DNA from: Virgibacillus_P tibetensis | GTDB lineage: Bacteria > Bacillota > Bacilli > Bacillales > Amphibacillaceae | NCBI RefSeq assembly: GCF_036026595.1 | Contig: NZ_JARZFX010000002.1 | Coordinates: 1 to 64,000, forward strand | Direction of reading: 5' to 3' | Length of the DNA: 64,000 nucleotides | Translations under genes and position numbers: made by a program | Notes under the pieces: generated by a model | What the model was told of the DNA's origin: nothing | What the model saw: only the letters and a program-made list of their open reading frames with translations | The model's database searches: none | Shown: positions 8,244 through 16,782 of the stretch, piece after piece | How the letters are laid out: the number at the start of each line of letters is the position of its first letter | Position numbering within the stretch: position 1 is the stretch's first letter

Positions 8244-10757
8244 TTATTTCCCGTGGCAATTTTTATATTTTTTACCGCTGCCGCATGGGCATGGATCATT
8301 TCGCCCAACATCCTGTGTTTTAATATACGGTTTACGGCTCTTCTTTTTCTGATCCTGTCCACCAGCAACTGCTTGTGTGTTCTTCACAACTTCCTGCCGT
8401 TGTAAGTTATCTCGTATTTGTGCTTTCATTATATACTTCGTAACCTCTTCTTCAATGTTTTCAATCATTACTTCAAACATTGCAAAACCTTCCATTTGGT
8501 ACTCACGCAATGGATCATTCTGTCCGTATGCTCGTAAATGTATACCTTGACGCAGCTGGTCCATTTGATCAATGTGATCCATCCATTTTGTATCTACCGT
8601 ACGTAATAAAATAACCTTTTCGAACTCACGCATTTGATCGGGTGATAACTCGGATTCTTTTTCGTCGTAGCGAGAACGTACTTTCTGCATTATTACTTCT
8701 GTAATTTCTTCAGGCTCTTTTCCTTTAATCGTATCGATGCTAATATCGTCTTTTTCTAATAAATTCCCATGTACGTATTCCATGATCGTTTTATAATCCC
8801 AATTATCTTCGTCATCATCCTGTGTATGGGTGACAATCACACGATTCAGCGTAGATAAAATCATTTTTTCTATGATTTCCCGGAGGTTTTCGTTTGCTTC
8901 AATAACATCAAAACGCTGTTTATAGATAATTTCCCGTTGCTCACGAAGCACATCATCATAGGATAATACTTGTTTACGTGCATCAAAGTTGTTGCCTTCC
9001 ACTCGTTTTTGAGCAGACTCTACAGCACGGGATACCATCTTGCTTTCAATTGGCTGGTCGTCATCCATACCTAGACGCTCCATCATAGATCTAAGGTTAT
9101 CAGAACCGAAGCGTCGCATCAGTTCATCCTCCATAGACAGATAAAATTGTGACATACCAGGATCTCCCTGACGACCTGAACGGCCTCGGAGCTGATTATC
9201 TATACGACGAGCTTCGTGACGCTCCGTGCCAATCACAGCTAATCCTCCTAATTCCTTCACACCTTCACCTAGTTTAATATCTGTTCCTCGTCCTGCCATG
9301 TTGGTTGCGATCGTCACGGCACCTTTTTGGCCTGCGTTCTCGATAATTTCTGCTTCCCTGAAGTGGTTTTTAGCATTCAGTACATTATGTTTTACGCCAG
9401 CTTTCTTCAATAACTGAGAAATCAATTCTGATGACTCTACAGCTACTGTCCCTACGAGCACAGGCTGACCTGCTTTATACCTCTCTTTAATTCCCTCAAC
9501 AACGGCATTAAATTTACCTTCCATCGATTTGTATATCTGATCTGCTCGATCATCACGGACGATTTGCCTGTTTGTTGGGATGGCTACAACATCCATGTTA
9601 TATATATTTCTGAATTCCTCTTCCTCTGTTTTTGCTGTACCAGTCATACCTGACAATTTATTGTACATACGGAAGAAGTTCTGAAAAGTAATGGAAGCAA
9701 GCGTCATGCTTTCATTTTGAATCTGCAGTCCTTCTTTTGCTTCAATTGCCTGATGCAGTCCATCGCTATATCGACGGCCTTTCATTAAGCGCCCAGTAAA
9801 TTGGTCAACAATAACTACTTCTTCATCCTGTACTACGTAATCTGTATCTCGATGCATAGAAGCATGTGCTTTTAAAGCCTGATTAATATGATGAGTTAAC
9901 GAAACATTACTCAAATCATACAGGTTTTCAATAGAAAAATAACGCTCCGCTTTATTAATGCCTTCTTCTGTAAGTTGTACACCCTTTGTCTTTTCGTCAT
10001 ACGTATAGTCTTTTTCATGAGTTAGTCCACCTACAAAACCATTGGCTTGTTGATACAAAGCCGCAGATTTTTGAGCAGAACCTGAAATAATTAACGGTGT
10101 TCTAGCTTCATCAATTAATATGGAGTCAACTTCATCAATGATGGCAAAGTTTAACGGGCGTTGCACCATTTGCTCTTTATACAAAACCATGTTATCCCGC
10201 AGATAATCAAAGCCGAACTCATTATTCGTACCATAAGTAATATCACTATAGTAGGCTTCTCTTTTTTCTTCTTTCGACAAACCATTTCCGTTCAGACCAA
10301 CTGTTAAGCCAAGGAATCCATATAGTTCTCCCATTTCTCTGGCATCACGGTCAGCTAAGTATTCGTTCACTGTAATGATGTGCACACCTTTTCCAGATAT
10401 AGCATTCAAATAAGCTGGCATTGTGGAAGCCAGCGTTTTACCTTCCCCTGTCTTCATTTCAGAAATGTTGCCTTCATGAAGAGATATAGCTCCAATTAAC
10501 TGTGTCTTAAAGGGACGCATATTTAGTACTCGTTTTGAAGCTTCTCGAACTACAGCATATGCTTCCACCAGGATACTATCCAAGCTTTCCCCATTTGAAT
10601 AGCGCCCCTTAAATTCTTCTGTTTTTTGTTGAAGTTCCTCATCTGACAACTTCTCTATTTCTGGCTCTAATGCTTCTATCTGATCTACTCTATTTTGTAT
10701 CCGATTAAGTTGTTTTTGATTTCCATCACCAAATATTTTTCTTAATATTCCAGCCAT
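8244..10757 (-). CDS. secA: Preprotein translocase ATPase SecA
   Basis: The motor of Sec-dependent protein export, 837 aa, a usual Firmicutes length. Visible are Walker A in MKTGEGKT, the DEAD-type box in IIDEVDSILIDEAR, helicase motif VI (QLRGRSGRQGD) and the C-terminal zinc/SecB-binding motif (DPCPCGSGKKYKNCH). It lies between prfB and hpf as in B. subtilis. Confidence 0.98.
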   Translation of the reverse strand: MAGILRKIFGDGNQKQLNRIQNRVDQIEALEPEIEKLSDEELQQKTEEFKGRYSNGESLDSILVEAYAVVREASKRVLNMRPFKTQLIGAISLHEGNISEMKTGEGKTLASTMPAYLNAISGKGVHIITVNEYLADRDAREMGELYGFLGLTVGLNGNGLSKEEKREAYYSDITYGTNNEFGFDYLRDNMVLYKEQMVQRPLNFAIIDEVDSILIDEARTPLIISGSAQKSAALYQQANGFVGGLTHEKDYTYDEKTKGVQLTEEGINKAERYFSIENLYDLSNVSLTHHINQALKAHASMHRDTDYVVQDEEVVIVDQFTGRLMKGRRYSDGLHQAIEAKEGLQIQNESMTLASITFQNFFRMYNKLSGMTGTAKTEEEEFRNIYNMDVVAIPTNRQIVRDDRADQIYKSMEGKFNAVVEGIKERYKAGQPVLVGTVAVESSELISQLLKKAGVKHNVLNAKNHFREAEIIENAGQKGAVTIATNMAGRGTDIKLGEGVKELGGLAVIGTERHEARRIDNQLRGRSGRQGDPGMSQFYLSMEDELMRRFGSDNLRSMMERLGMDDDQPIESKMVSRAVESAQKRVEGNNFDARKQVLSYDDVLREQREIIYKQRFDVIEANENLREIIEKMILSTLNRVIVTHTQDDDEDNWDYKTIMEYVHGNLLEKDDISIDTIKGKEPEEITEVIMQKVRSRYDEKESELSPDQMREFEKVILLRTVDTKWMDHIDQMDQLRQGIHLRAYGQNDPLREYQMEGFAMFEVMIENIEEEVTKYIMKAQIRDNLQRQEVVKNTQAVAGGQDQKKKSRKPYIKTQDVGRNDPCPCGSGKKYKNCHGK

Positions 10758-10997
10758 CTTGAACGCTCCTCAATATATAATTCTATATCATTTTTTTAAT
10801 ATAAATACTTACTTTAATCCACTATTAATAATAACACTAGATAATCAAGTATGACAACTGCTTCGAACAAAAGATCCGCTTCATGCTATGTAGTTATGCC
10901 AAGCAAAAAGAGCAGTCCGGGGATGAACTACTCTTTGTTTTGAGGAATTTGAGGATACTGTGCGAAAAGTAACAGGACTCTTCATGCGAAGAATGTA

Positions 10998-11162
10998 TTA
11001 TGTAAGGGAATACTTCTTGTTCTCTTTCTTGTCTGTAGTTAAATCAGTAATTCTTCGGTTTGTAGCAGCTATTATTTCAACCAGTTGCGTGATTGTCTCT
11101 TCATGTTGCTGAACTTTACTTACCAATTTATTAAATGTCAACTGCTCCTTCTCATTCACCAT
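10998..11162 (-). CDS. Small coiled-coil protein of unknown function
   Basis: A 54-aa ORF between hpf and secA. The ATG at 11162 follows AGGAGG at four bases; the overlapping GTG one codon later has better spacing and is an alternative. The product is almost wholly helical and heptad-like (LVSKVQQHEETITQLVEII) with a polar, Lys-rich tail and no membrane segment. I do not recognise a family. The strong SD and conserved-operon setting suggest a real gene. Confidence 0.6.
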   Translation of the reverse strand: MVNEKEQLTFNKLVSKVQQHEETITQLVEIIAATNRRITDLTTDKKENKKYSLT

Positions 11163-11426
11163 CCCACCTCCTAGTTCTATTGACTTAGTTATATCACATA
11201 CATAGTTCAAAAGGCTAATTACCGTTTTTCAATTTTGGGTTGTTGTTCGACAGTTATTTTATGTAAAACCTTAAATTCCGACAAGATTTTTGAAACAATC
11301 AGACAATTTCCATCAATCTTAATGTCTAAAATTAAAATTTGGTGTTTTTCTCTACAAAATTCGACACACCTCTTCCAATATCGTTTAACGTCTTACACAG
11401 CAAGGGGTTAACCCTGAATAAAAACC

Positions 11427-11453
11427 AAAAAGACGACCCCGATTTGGGATCGT
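11427..11453 (-). terminator. Terminator of hpf
   Basis: Minus-strand stem GACGATCCC/GGGGTCGTC (one wobble), 5-nt loop, then TTTTTGGTTTTT, about 25 bases after the hpf stop. Confidence 0.88.
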
Positions 11454-11479
11454 CCTGTCATTTTATTCAATTTTAGTTC

Positions 11480-12037
11480 TTACAGGTTAGGTTCAATTAA
11501 TCCATATTTTCCGTCATTACGACGATACACCACATTTGTCTCACTTGTTACGGCGTTGGTGAACACATAAAATGCATGCCCTAACATATCCATTTGTAAT
11601 ACTGCTTCTTCTGAGTCCATTGGTTTTAAATTAAAACGCTTTGTTCTAACAATTTCAATCTCTTCTGAATCTTCTTGCAGAGCAATGTTATTTGCTTCTC
11701 TTTCCAACTCTGCAAAAATATGTTTTGGAGAACCTTCTTGTCGGAACTTGCGATTTACTTTTGTTTTGTATTTTCGGATTTGTCTCTCCAGTTTGTCGAC
11801 GACTAAGTCGATGGCAGCGTATAAATCAACATGCTGTACCTCTCCACGTAACAATAAATTTGTCATTGGAATAGTTACTTCAATTCTCTGCTCATCATTA
11901 TAGACACTTAAATTAACATGTACATCAGATGCTGGTGGGGTATCAAAATATCTTTCTAGTTTACTAATCTTCTTCTCCACATACTCCCGTATTGCTCCAG
12001 TCACCTCAAGATTTTCACCACGAATGTTAAATTTCAT
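11480..12037 (-). CDS. hpf: Long-form ribosome hibernation promoting factor
   Basis: Long HPF (YvyD), 185 aa. It forms inactive 100S ribosome dimers in stationary phase or stress. The N-terminal S30AE domain covers about 1-100 (MKFNIRGENLEVT start) and the C-terminal dimerisation domain about 125-182 (VRTKRFNLKPMDSEEAVLQM, ending near YRRNDGKYGLI). The SD AAAGGAGGACA precedes the ATG. A SigB-type promoter lies 44 bases upstream, in line with the stress control known for B. subtilis yvyD. Confidence 0.96.
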   Translation of the reverse strand: MKFNIRGENLEVTGAIREYVEKKISKLERYFDTPPASDVHVNLSVYNDEQRIEVTIPMTNLLLRGEVQHVDLYAAIDLVVDKLERQIRKYKTKVNRKFRQEGSPKHIFAELEREANNIALQEDSEEIEIVRTKRFNLKPMDSEEAVLQMDMLGHAFYVFTNAVTSETNVVYRRNDGKYGLIEPNL

Positions 12038-12080
12038 TTAAAGTGTCCTCCTTTCATCCTTATGTATTTATTATACTACG

Positions 12081-12106
12081 TTTCCCTCACGAATTCCTGC
12101 TTAAAC
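12081..12106 (-). promoter_or_regulatory. SigB-type promoter of hpf
   Basis: The minus strand reads GTTTAA, 14 bases, GGGAAA, a full match to the B. subtilis SigB consensus (GTTTAA-N12-14-GGGWAW). A SigA-like TATAAT lies just downstream (about 12070-12075), so two overlapping promoters are likely. The SigB role is inferred from sequence and from known control of the orthologue. Confidence 0.75.
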
Positions 12107-12224
12107 CACTTAATATTAAAATATTTGAGTAAAACAAAGATAGATTCCTTTCATAGACACGTTATTATAGATTTTTAAAAAATTCTCTTTTCATAATTTT
12201 TAATGTTTATAATCCCGCAGTTGA

Positions 12225-12600
12225 TATAAACTGCGACGTAGCCGCTGGGTTGCTTTCGCTGCTGACCGTTGCTTTCCGCGGGCACGGCTTCAGCCTCGGG
12301 CTAACAGGATGTTAGTCATGAAGGCGTTGCGACAGGACGTCGCGTTTTTAGCCTTCCATCCCACAAACCCACTCTGCGGGGTCTTCAGACACGTGCTATT
12401 CCCGCAGGAGTCAACGGTCCTCCGCTCCAAACAATCAACGTAATTGTGAAGTCAGCGGCAAAGAAAACACTGCAAAGTGAACGAAGTGAAGCTGAGCAGA
12501 TGTTGCACTTATACCCGGAGTGGTGAAAGCGAAGTGTATTTCCGTAGCGGAGTTACGTCAATAACAACTTACGTCGTCCTATATAGATTATGTTTCATAA
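12225..12600. repeat. Mosaic interspersed repeat, copy 1
   Basis: This GC-richer, non-coding stretch lies between hpf and fliT. It has two modules. Module A (about 12270-12420) starts near CACGGCTTCAGCCTCGGGC and is nearly identical, in the same orientation, to about 47910-48060. Module B (about 12450-12530) matches the reverse complement of about 47840-47915. Internal dyads such as GACCGTTG/CAACGGTC suggest a foldable element. The right edge (about 12568-12593) matches the reverse complement of the left edge of copy 2. ORFs read here are shadows. The rest of 12107-12224 holds nothing recognisable. Confidence 0.85.
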
Positions 12601-12687
12601 AACAACATTTCTTTTCGGTGGGGTCAACCAAAGGTGCAGTTCCAACTATTTTCGGTGTGACGAGTAAGGGGGTCTCATCGTTTAGAA

Positions 12688-12718
12688 AACAAAAAGCTCC
12701 TGCAAATTCAGGAGCTTT
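12688..12718 (-). terminator. Terminator of the fliD-fliS-fliT operon
   Basis: Perfect stem AAAGCTCCTG/CAGGAGCTTT with a 6-nt loop followed by TTTTTGTTTTC on the minus strand, directly after fliT. Confidence 0.92.
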
Positions 12719-12722
12719 CCAA

Positions 12723-13076
12723 TTATTTTTTACTATCCATAAACATGCCATCCAAAGATTGAATTTTCTCATACGGATTCGAATAGGTTCGATTTGATTT
12801 CTTCTGTTTTTTCATTTGCTTCATTTCTGATTTTAATTCATTAAATAATAACTGCATTTTATCTTGTATTTCTTCATTGATTAATACTAATTCCCTACCA
12901 GTCTGCTTTTCTTCCATCGTATATGGTGCTGCTAGTTCCTGCAGATGACTTCCTCTTTGCTCAACTAGCAGATTAACTTTTTCTATGATAGATTCACGGT
13001 TTTTTGATGTGGTTTCCTGTTCCAATACTTCTTTTAACTCTATAGTGATACGATGAAGGTCTCTTAATCTGTTCAT
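12723..13076 (-). CDS. fliT: FliT-like flagellar export chaperone
   Basis: A 117-aa helical, charged protein with no membrane segment, last in the fliD-fliS-fliT set. FliT proteins act as chaperones for the filament cap FliD. The start ATG at 13076 shares one base with the fliS stop (TAATG), so translation is coupled; an upstream in-frame Met lies inside fliS and is unlikely. Sequence identity to FliT is weak by eye, so the name depends on position and size. Confidence 0.75.
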   Translation of the reverse strand: MNRLRDLHRITIELKEVLEQETTSKNRESIIEKVNLLVEQRGSHLQELAAPYTMEEKQTGRELVLINEEIQDKMQLLFNELKSEMKQMKKQKKSNRTYSNPYEKIQSLDGMFMDSKK

Positions 13077-13477
13077 TATACACGTTCGCCTTGCGCGAAT
13101 TGTTTTTTCCTTGTTTTTAAAATCACTTGTTTCCAAGTATCTCTAAAGTCTGTAGCAAATCCTAATACTTCTTCAAGAATAGCAACGTCGTTTTTTACAT
13201 TACCTTCTTTGAGTTGATAATGCATATAGTCATATAATGGAAGTAGTTGTCCGGAAATCTCAACTTCCTGGTCTAACGTTAACATTAATTCCTGTATAAT
13301 GTTTTGTGCTTTTTGAATATTGGTATTTTTTGCTTCGTGATTACTTTCGTTCATATCTTTGATCGCTTGTTTAATAAATTTAATACAGCCATTATATAAC
13401 ATTAGCGTCAGCTCTCCACCTGAAGCAGTATTAACGGAGTTATTTTGGTATGTTTGATATTGCTTATTAAGTGACAA
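13076..13477 (-). CDS. fliS: Flagellin export chaperone FliS
   Basis: FliS binds the disordered C-terminus of flagellin and delivers it to the flagellar export gate. In B. subtilis it also takes part with FliW and CsrA in flagellin homeostasis. The 133-aa protein carries the family core (QNNSVNTASGGELTLMLYNG) and is all helical. The preferred start is TTG at 13477, eight bases after GGAG; the GTG at 13486 overlaps that SD. Confidence 0.93.
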   Translation of the reverse strand: MSLNKQYQTYQNNSVNTASGGELTLMLYNGCIKFIKQAIKDMNESNHEAKNTNIQKAQNIIQELMLTLDQEVEISGQLLPLYDYMHYQLKEGNVKNDVAILEEVLGFATDFRDTWKQVILKTRKKQFAQGERV

Positions 13478-13507
13478 TTTATTCACTCCTTAAAAAGTTG
13501 TTCTCTA

Positions 13508-14965
13508 TTACATGCTGCCGAACTGGGACATCAATTGAGAGGATTGCTGATTCATACGGGAAATTGCTTTTTCCATAGCGGTAAATTGACTCCAATAACG
13601 GTTTTCTACTTGTACCAAACGATCTTCAAATGAAGATATACGACTATTAATATCCTTCATACGCTTACCTAGCGTATAGTTTTCGAGGGTGTCTGTTCCA
13701 TTACCAGCACGACTCTTAATTTGCTTCATCGTCGATTCAATAGAATCTTCTACCCGATTAACAAGACCACGCTCTGCTCCAGTTCCACTATTGGAGAATA
13801 GCTTTTGAACATCCGCCGGGTTCTCCTGAAGAGCAGTTCTTAATTTACCTTCATCAACGATCAGTTTGCCGCCGTCCATGTAATTAGGGGACGTTTTAAT
13901 TCCAAGTTGGGTTAAAGAAGTGAATTCTCCCCCTGTTTCTACAGAGGAGTACCAGCTTTGTCGCATGGAAAATAATCCATTTGAAATCGACGATTCTCCA
14001 CGGAGGATACCACTCATCGCTCGTTCTTCCCAAAGTTCGATTTCATCCTCGGACATTCCTTTTTTTTGTTCCTCTGTTAAAGGTGGGTAATCCCGAAACC
14101 TTTCCTCACGTTGGGAACCATTCAGAGTTTCAACTACTTCATTGTATTTATCTATGAATTTCATGATAGAGTCAAAAGATTCATCTATGTTGTTTACGAC
14201 GGTTAATGAAGCACTTCCGACATCCTTAAATTGAAAACTCACTCCATTCAGCTGATAGGAATTTGATTTCGATGTTAATGATAAATGATCGTTGTATGTG
14301 AAGCTCGCATTCTCTCCACCTTTTTCTCCGGCCATATCGAGTTTTAGATCGGTTGAGAAAAAGACGTTATCTGCCCCAAATTCAATCTCGTTCCCGGCTT
14401 CATTGTAATTACCTGTTCTTGTTGTTTCCATAATCACTTTATCCGATTGTGAATCATAAAAAGCACGAACATTATTATCGGCATCCGTAATTCTTTTTAA
14501 TACTTGATTTAGAGTATCTTCTGCTTTTACCTCAAAGGTGTGCTCAATAGCCTCACCTTTTTCATTATAGGTTGAAAAATGGAAAGTACCGGCTCTTTCT
14601 GCACCCAACGCTTCAGTCGCAACCAATTCTATTTTGTCTGCACTCATATTCATAGCAGAAGATGCTAACTTGTCTACTTTAATATTATAAGTGCCATTAG
14701 CAGTATTTGTTGAAGCAGTCGCCGTAACAGCACCTTCATTAGAGGAACTAACCGACTTCGAGTTATAGGTTCTGCTCATTTTCATATCGAGCATCATGTT
14801 ATCCAATTCAAGCAAAGACTTATTAATATCCCGAAAGGCATCGCGCTGCCAGGTTAATTTTGTTTGATCTTGTTTCATTCGGTCTAACGGCATGCGCTCT
14901 GCTTCCATCAGTTTTTTAACAAGCTGCTCAGTATCCATTCCTGTTGCCAGACCACCAATTCGCAT
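13508..14965 (-). CDS. fliD: Flagellar hook-associated protein 2 (filament cap)
   Basis: FliD caps the filament tip and guides flagellin folding. The 485-aa product starts with MRIGGLATGMDTEQLVKKLM, the FliD N-terminal signature. It has a variable middle and a coiled C-terminal D0/D1 segment (SRISSFEDRLVQVENRY, then FTAMEKAISRMNQQSSQL). It is somewhat shorter than many FliDs but both conserved ends are intact. It sits between flaG and fliS. Confidence 0.95.
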   Translation of the reverse strand: MRIGGLATGMDTEQLVKKLMEAERMPLDRMKQDQTKLTWQRDAFRDINKSLLELDNMMLDMKMSRTYNSKSVSSSNEGAVTATASTNTANGTYNIKVDKLASSAMNMSADKIELVATEALGAERAGTFHFSTYNEKGEAIEHTFEVKAEDTLNQVLKRITDADNNVRAFYDSQSDKVIMETTRTGNYNEAGNEIEFGADNVFFSTDLKLDMAGEKGGENASFTYNDHLSLTSKSNSYQLNGVSFQFKDVGSASLTVVNNIDESFDSIMKFIDKYNEVVETLNGSQREERFRDYPPLTEEQKKGMSEDEIELWEERAMSGILRGESSISNGLFSMRQSWYSSVETGGEFTSLTQLGIKTSPNYMDGGKLIVDEGKLRTALQENPADVQKLFSNSGTGAERGLVNRVEDSIESTMKQIKSRAGNGTDTLENYTLGKRMKDINSRISSFEDRLVQVENRYWSQFTAMEKAISRMNQQSSQLMSQFGSM

Positions 14966-14980
14966 TATATGTCACTCCTT

Positions 14981-15349
14981 CTAAATTTTCTTATCGATGA
15001 TTATTCCCATTAATTCTGCCATATCGGCATACATGTCCAACATTTTCTTCGGAGGTATTTCTTTAATTATTTCATCAGTTAACGGATTAACTACTGTCAC
15101 ATAATATTCATTCAGTTTATCGTGAAATTGAAATTTCAGATTTGTTCGTAATGGCTCAATAAACTCATTTAATTTAGATACAACAGTTTCCACTTGATCT
15201 TTGTTGATTACCTTACCTTTATGTAACGCGATCTCCTTTTCAATACTGCTTTGTACAGTGGATCTTTCCGTTGCTGTTGTTGTGATTTGCTTGTTGTTTT
15301 CACCATTAAGCAGAGGCTGTGATCCATTCATCACCTTTTCTAATCGCAT
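14981..15349 (-). CDS. flaG: FlaG family flagellar protein
   Basis: A 122-aa FlaG (YvyC) homologue. The C-terminal half holds the conserved FlaG core (LKFQFHDKLNEYYVTVVN then DEIIKEIPPKKMLDMYA), and the N-terminal part is low complexity. FlaG proteins influence filament length; the mechanism is not well known. It is first in the flaG-fliD-fliS-fliT series, and a SigD-like element lies just upstream. Confidence 0.9.
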   Translation of the reverse strand: MRLEKVMNGSQPLLNGENNKQITTTATERSTVQSSIEKEIALHKGKVINKDQVETVVSKLNEFIEPLRTNLKFQFHDKLNEYYVTVVNPLTDEIIKEIPPKKMLDMYADMAELMGIIIDKKI

Positions 15350-15386
15350 ACCATATGCAACTCCCCGACTACTTTATTTATTATTT

Positions 15387-15414
15387 ATATCGACCTCTAT
15401 TCAATTAATATAAA
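15387..15414 (-). promoter_or_regulatory. Possible SigD promoter of flaG-fliD-fliS-fliT
   Basis: On the minus strand GTCGATAT (consensus GCCGATAA) lies 16 bases after TTTA (consensus TAAA). The match is partial, but the spacing and -35-like half resemble the candidate ahead of flgM. Low confidence. Confidence 0.35.
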
Positions 15415-15433
15415 GGTTTTTATAAAATAATAC

Positions 15434-15670
15434 TTACTTGTAGTTATCTTCGTTTTTATTATTTAATAATTGAAGAATATCTAAGGGAATATTTGCGGCT
15501 TCGTTATTTTGCTCCTGAATATCTATATATATTTCTTTACGGTATATATCTATTGATTTAGGTGCATCAATTCCAAGTTTAATCTGGTCGCCTTCAATAC
15601 CCAATACTTTTATTTCTATGTCTTCACCTATTTGAATTGCTTCATTCAGTTTTCTCGTTAAAACGAGCAT
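15434..15670 (-). CDS. csrA: Carbon storage regulator CsrA
   Basis: An RNA-binding translational repressor, 78 aa. It has the family core MLVLTRKLNEAIQIGEDIEI, then KVLGIEGDQIKLGIDAP and the RNA-contact region VDIYR-type (SIDIYRKEIY). In B. subtilis it represses translation of flagellin mRNA and is sequestered by FliW. Here fliW ends two bases before its ATG. The usual target gene hag is not next to it. Confidence 0.96.
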   Translation of the reverse strand: MLVLTRKLNEAIQIGEDIEIKVLGIEGDQIKLGIDAPKSIDIYRKEIYIDIQEQNNEAANIPLDILQLLNNKNEDNYK

Positions 15671-15672
15671 AC

Positions 15673-16125
15673 TTATTCCCCTTTCACTTTCAAGGAACTA
15701 TTATCAGGAGCGATGGAAGCTTTCGTTGGATAGTCATCTGCATTTATAATAAATTGCTTTCCTTGTTTGGTTGTCGAGTTTAGGATGACGGGTGCTTTTA
15801 AATTCAATGTACTTTTGTTAAACGGATTTCTTAACGTTACAATTGTTAAAACCACAACATCCTCTTCATTTTTAATTTGCAGAGCCTCTAGTAAACTGGA
15901 ATCAAGATCAAATGCATAATCACGATAAATATGATAAGGATTTGTAACAATAAAAGCTGTATTTACTGAATTTGTAGACTGTAATACTTGGAATATCCGG
16001 GTCTCTGGCAAGTCCAGTAAAACAAATTCTGTTTCTTCTATAAAACCTGGAAGACCTGCAGGAAATTGAATGGCTTTCGACTTATCTATCTCTACTTCCC
16101 CTAAATACTTTGTTTGCAAGTGCAT
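15673..16125 (-). CDS. fliW: Flagellar assembly factor FliW
   Basis: FliW binds flagellin and CsrA in a partner switch that couples flagellin synthesis to export. The 150-aa protein has the family pattern at its start (LGEVEIDKSKAIQFPAGLPG) and FVLLDLPETRIFQVLQS. It lies just upstream of csrA, as in B. subtilis. Confidence 0.95.
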   Translation of the reverse strand: MHLQTKYLGEVEIDKSKAIQFPAGLPGFIEETEFVLLDLPETRIFQVLQSTNSVNTAFIVTNPYHIYRDYAFDLDSSLLEALQIKNEEDVVVLTIVTLRNPFNKSTLNLKAPVILNSTTKQGKQFIINADDYPTKASIAPDNSSLKVKGE

Positions 16126-16143
16126 CGTTCTACCTCATCCTTC

Positions 16144-16713
16144 CTAACTGTAAAGATTAATAAAATCAATATCTAAATTATGATGCTGCTTCATGCTTAT
16201 TTCTAGCTGGGACCGTTCGTAAGTATGTTCAGGTTTGTTTACTGTCGATTCAATAATTGGCTTATTTGTTTGTACTTCTATTTTTACTTCTGAAGGCTGA
16301 TAAGAAGTTTTTACAGCAAACTGTGATGGAATAAATTTAATACCTAACGCTTTCATAGGTGTATGACCATTTGTAACAGCTTGATTTACAAGGGGATTTC
16401 CTTCGTTCTCGATTCTCATCATTTCTGTTCCCTGCTGTGCTCTCCGACCCATTCCTTCTTGTGCAGCACTCCGTCCTTCTTGAGCAAACCGGTCATTTCG
16501 TTTAAAGATATGCATTAGATTCATATCTTCCCATGCCTGTGTTTGATCTATTTGTAATTTTGAAGAACTAGTAGTTATGGAAAGCTCAGCTTTTGGCTGC
16601 TGGATGGTCATATCAGCTTTAGGCTGACGAATTTCCTGTTTCCCTGCCGATTGCTGGATTTGGATTTCTGCCCGTTGTGATTCCAGCCGAATTTGTGGTA
16701 AACGCATAAACAA
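16144..16713 (-). CDS. YviE-like protein (DUF6470)
   Basis: A 189-aa soluble, Gln- and Lys-rich protein with imperfect beta-type repeats near its start (QIRLESQRAEIQIQQSAGK, PKADMTIQQPKAELSI). Size and position between flgL and fliW equal B. subtilis YviE. Function is not known, but the conserved setting suggests a role late in flagellar assembly. A terminator separates it from flgL, so it may be transcribed with fliW-csrA. Confidence 0.8.
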   Translation of the reverse strand: MFMRLPQIRLESQRAEIQIQQSAGKQEIRQPKADMTIQQPKAELSITTSSSKLQIDQTQAWEDMNLMHIFKRNDRFAQEGRSAAQEGMGRRAQQGTEMMRIENEGNPLVNQAVTNGHTPMKALGIKFIPSQFAVKTSYQPSEVKIEVQTNKPIIESTVNKPEHTYERSQLEISMKQHHNLDIDFINLYS

Positions 16714-16736
16714 ACACCTTCTCTTTCTAATGTAAT

Positions 16737-16771
16737 AAAACCCTGAATCCTTAAAACATGGCTCAGGGTTC
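16737..16771 (-). terminator. Terminator between flgL and yviE
   Basis: Minus-strand stem AACCCTGA/TCAGGGTT with a long loop, then TTATT, 12 bases after the flgL stop. It probably ends the flgM-yvyF to flgL transcript, perhaps incompletely. Confidence 0.75.
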
Positions 16772-16782
16772 TTAATACACTA

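Noticed and set aside
12477..12797. ORFs of 67 to 106 codons on both strands between hpf and fliT
   Set aside because: They run through the mosaic repeat and the fliT terminator, have no good SD, and parts recur at 47.9 kb as repeat DNA.
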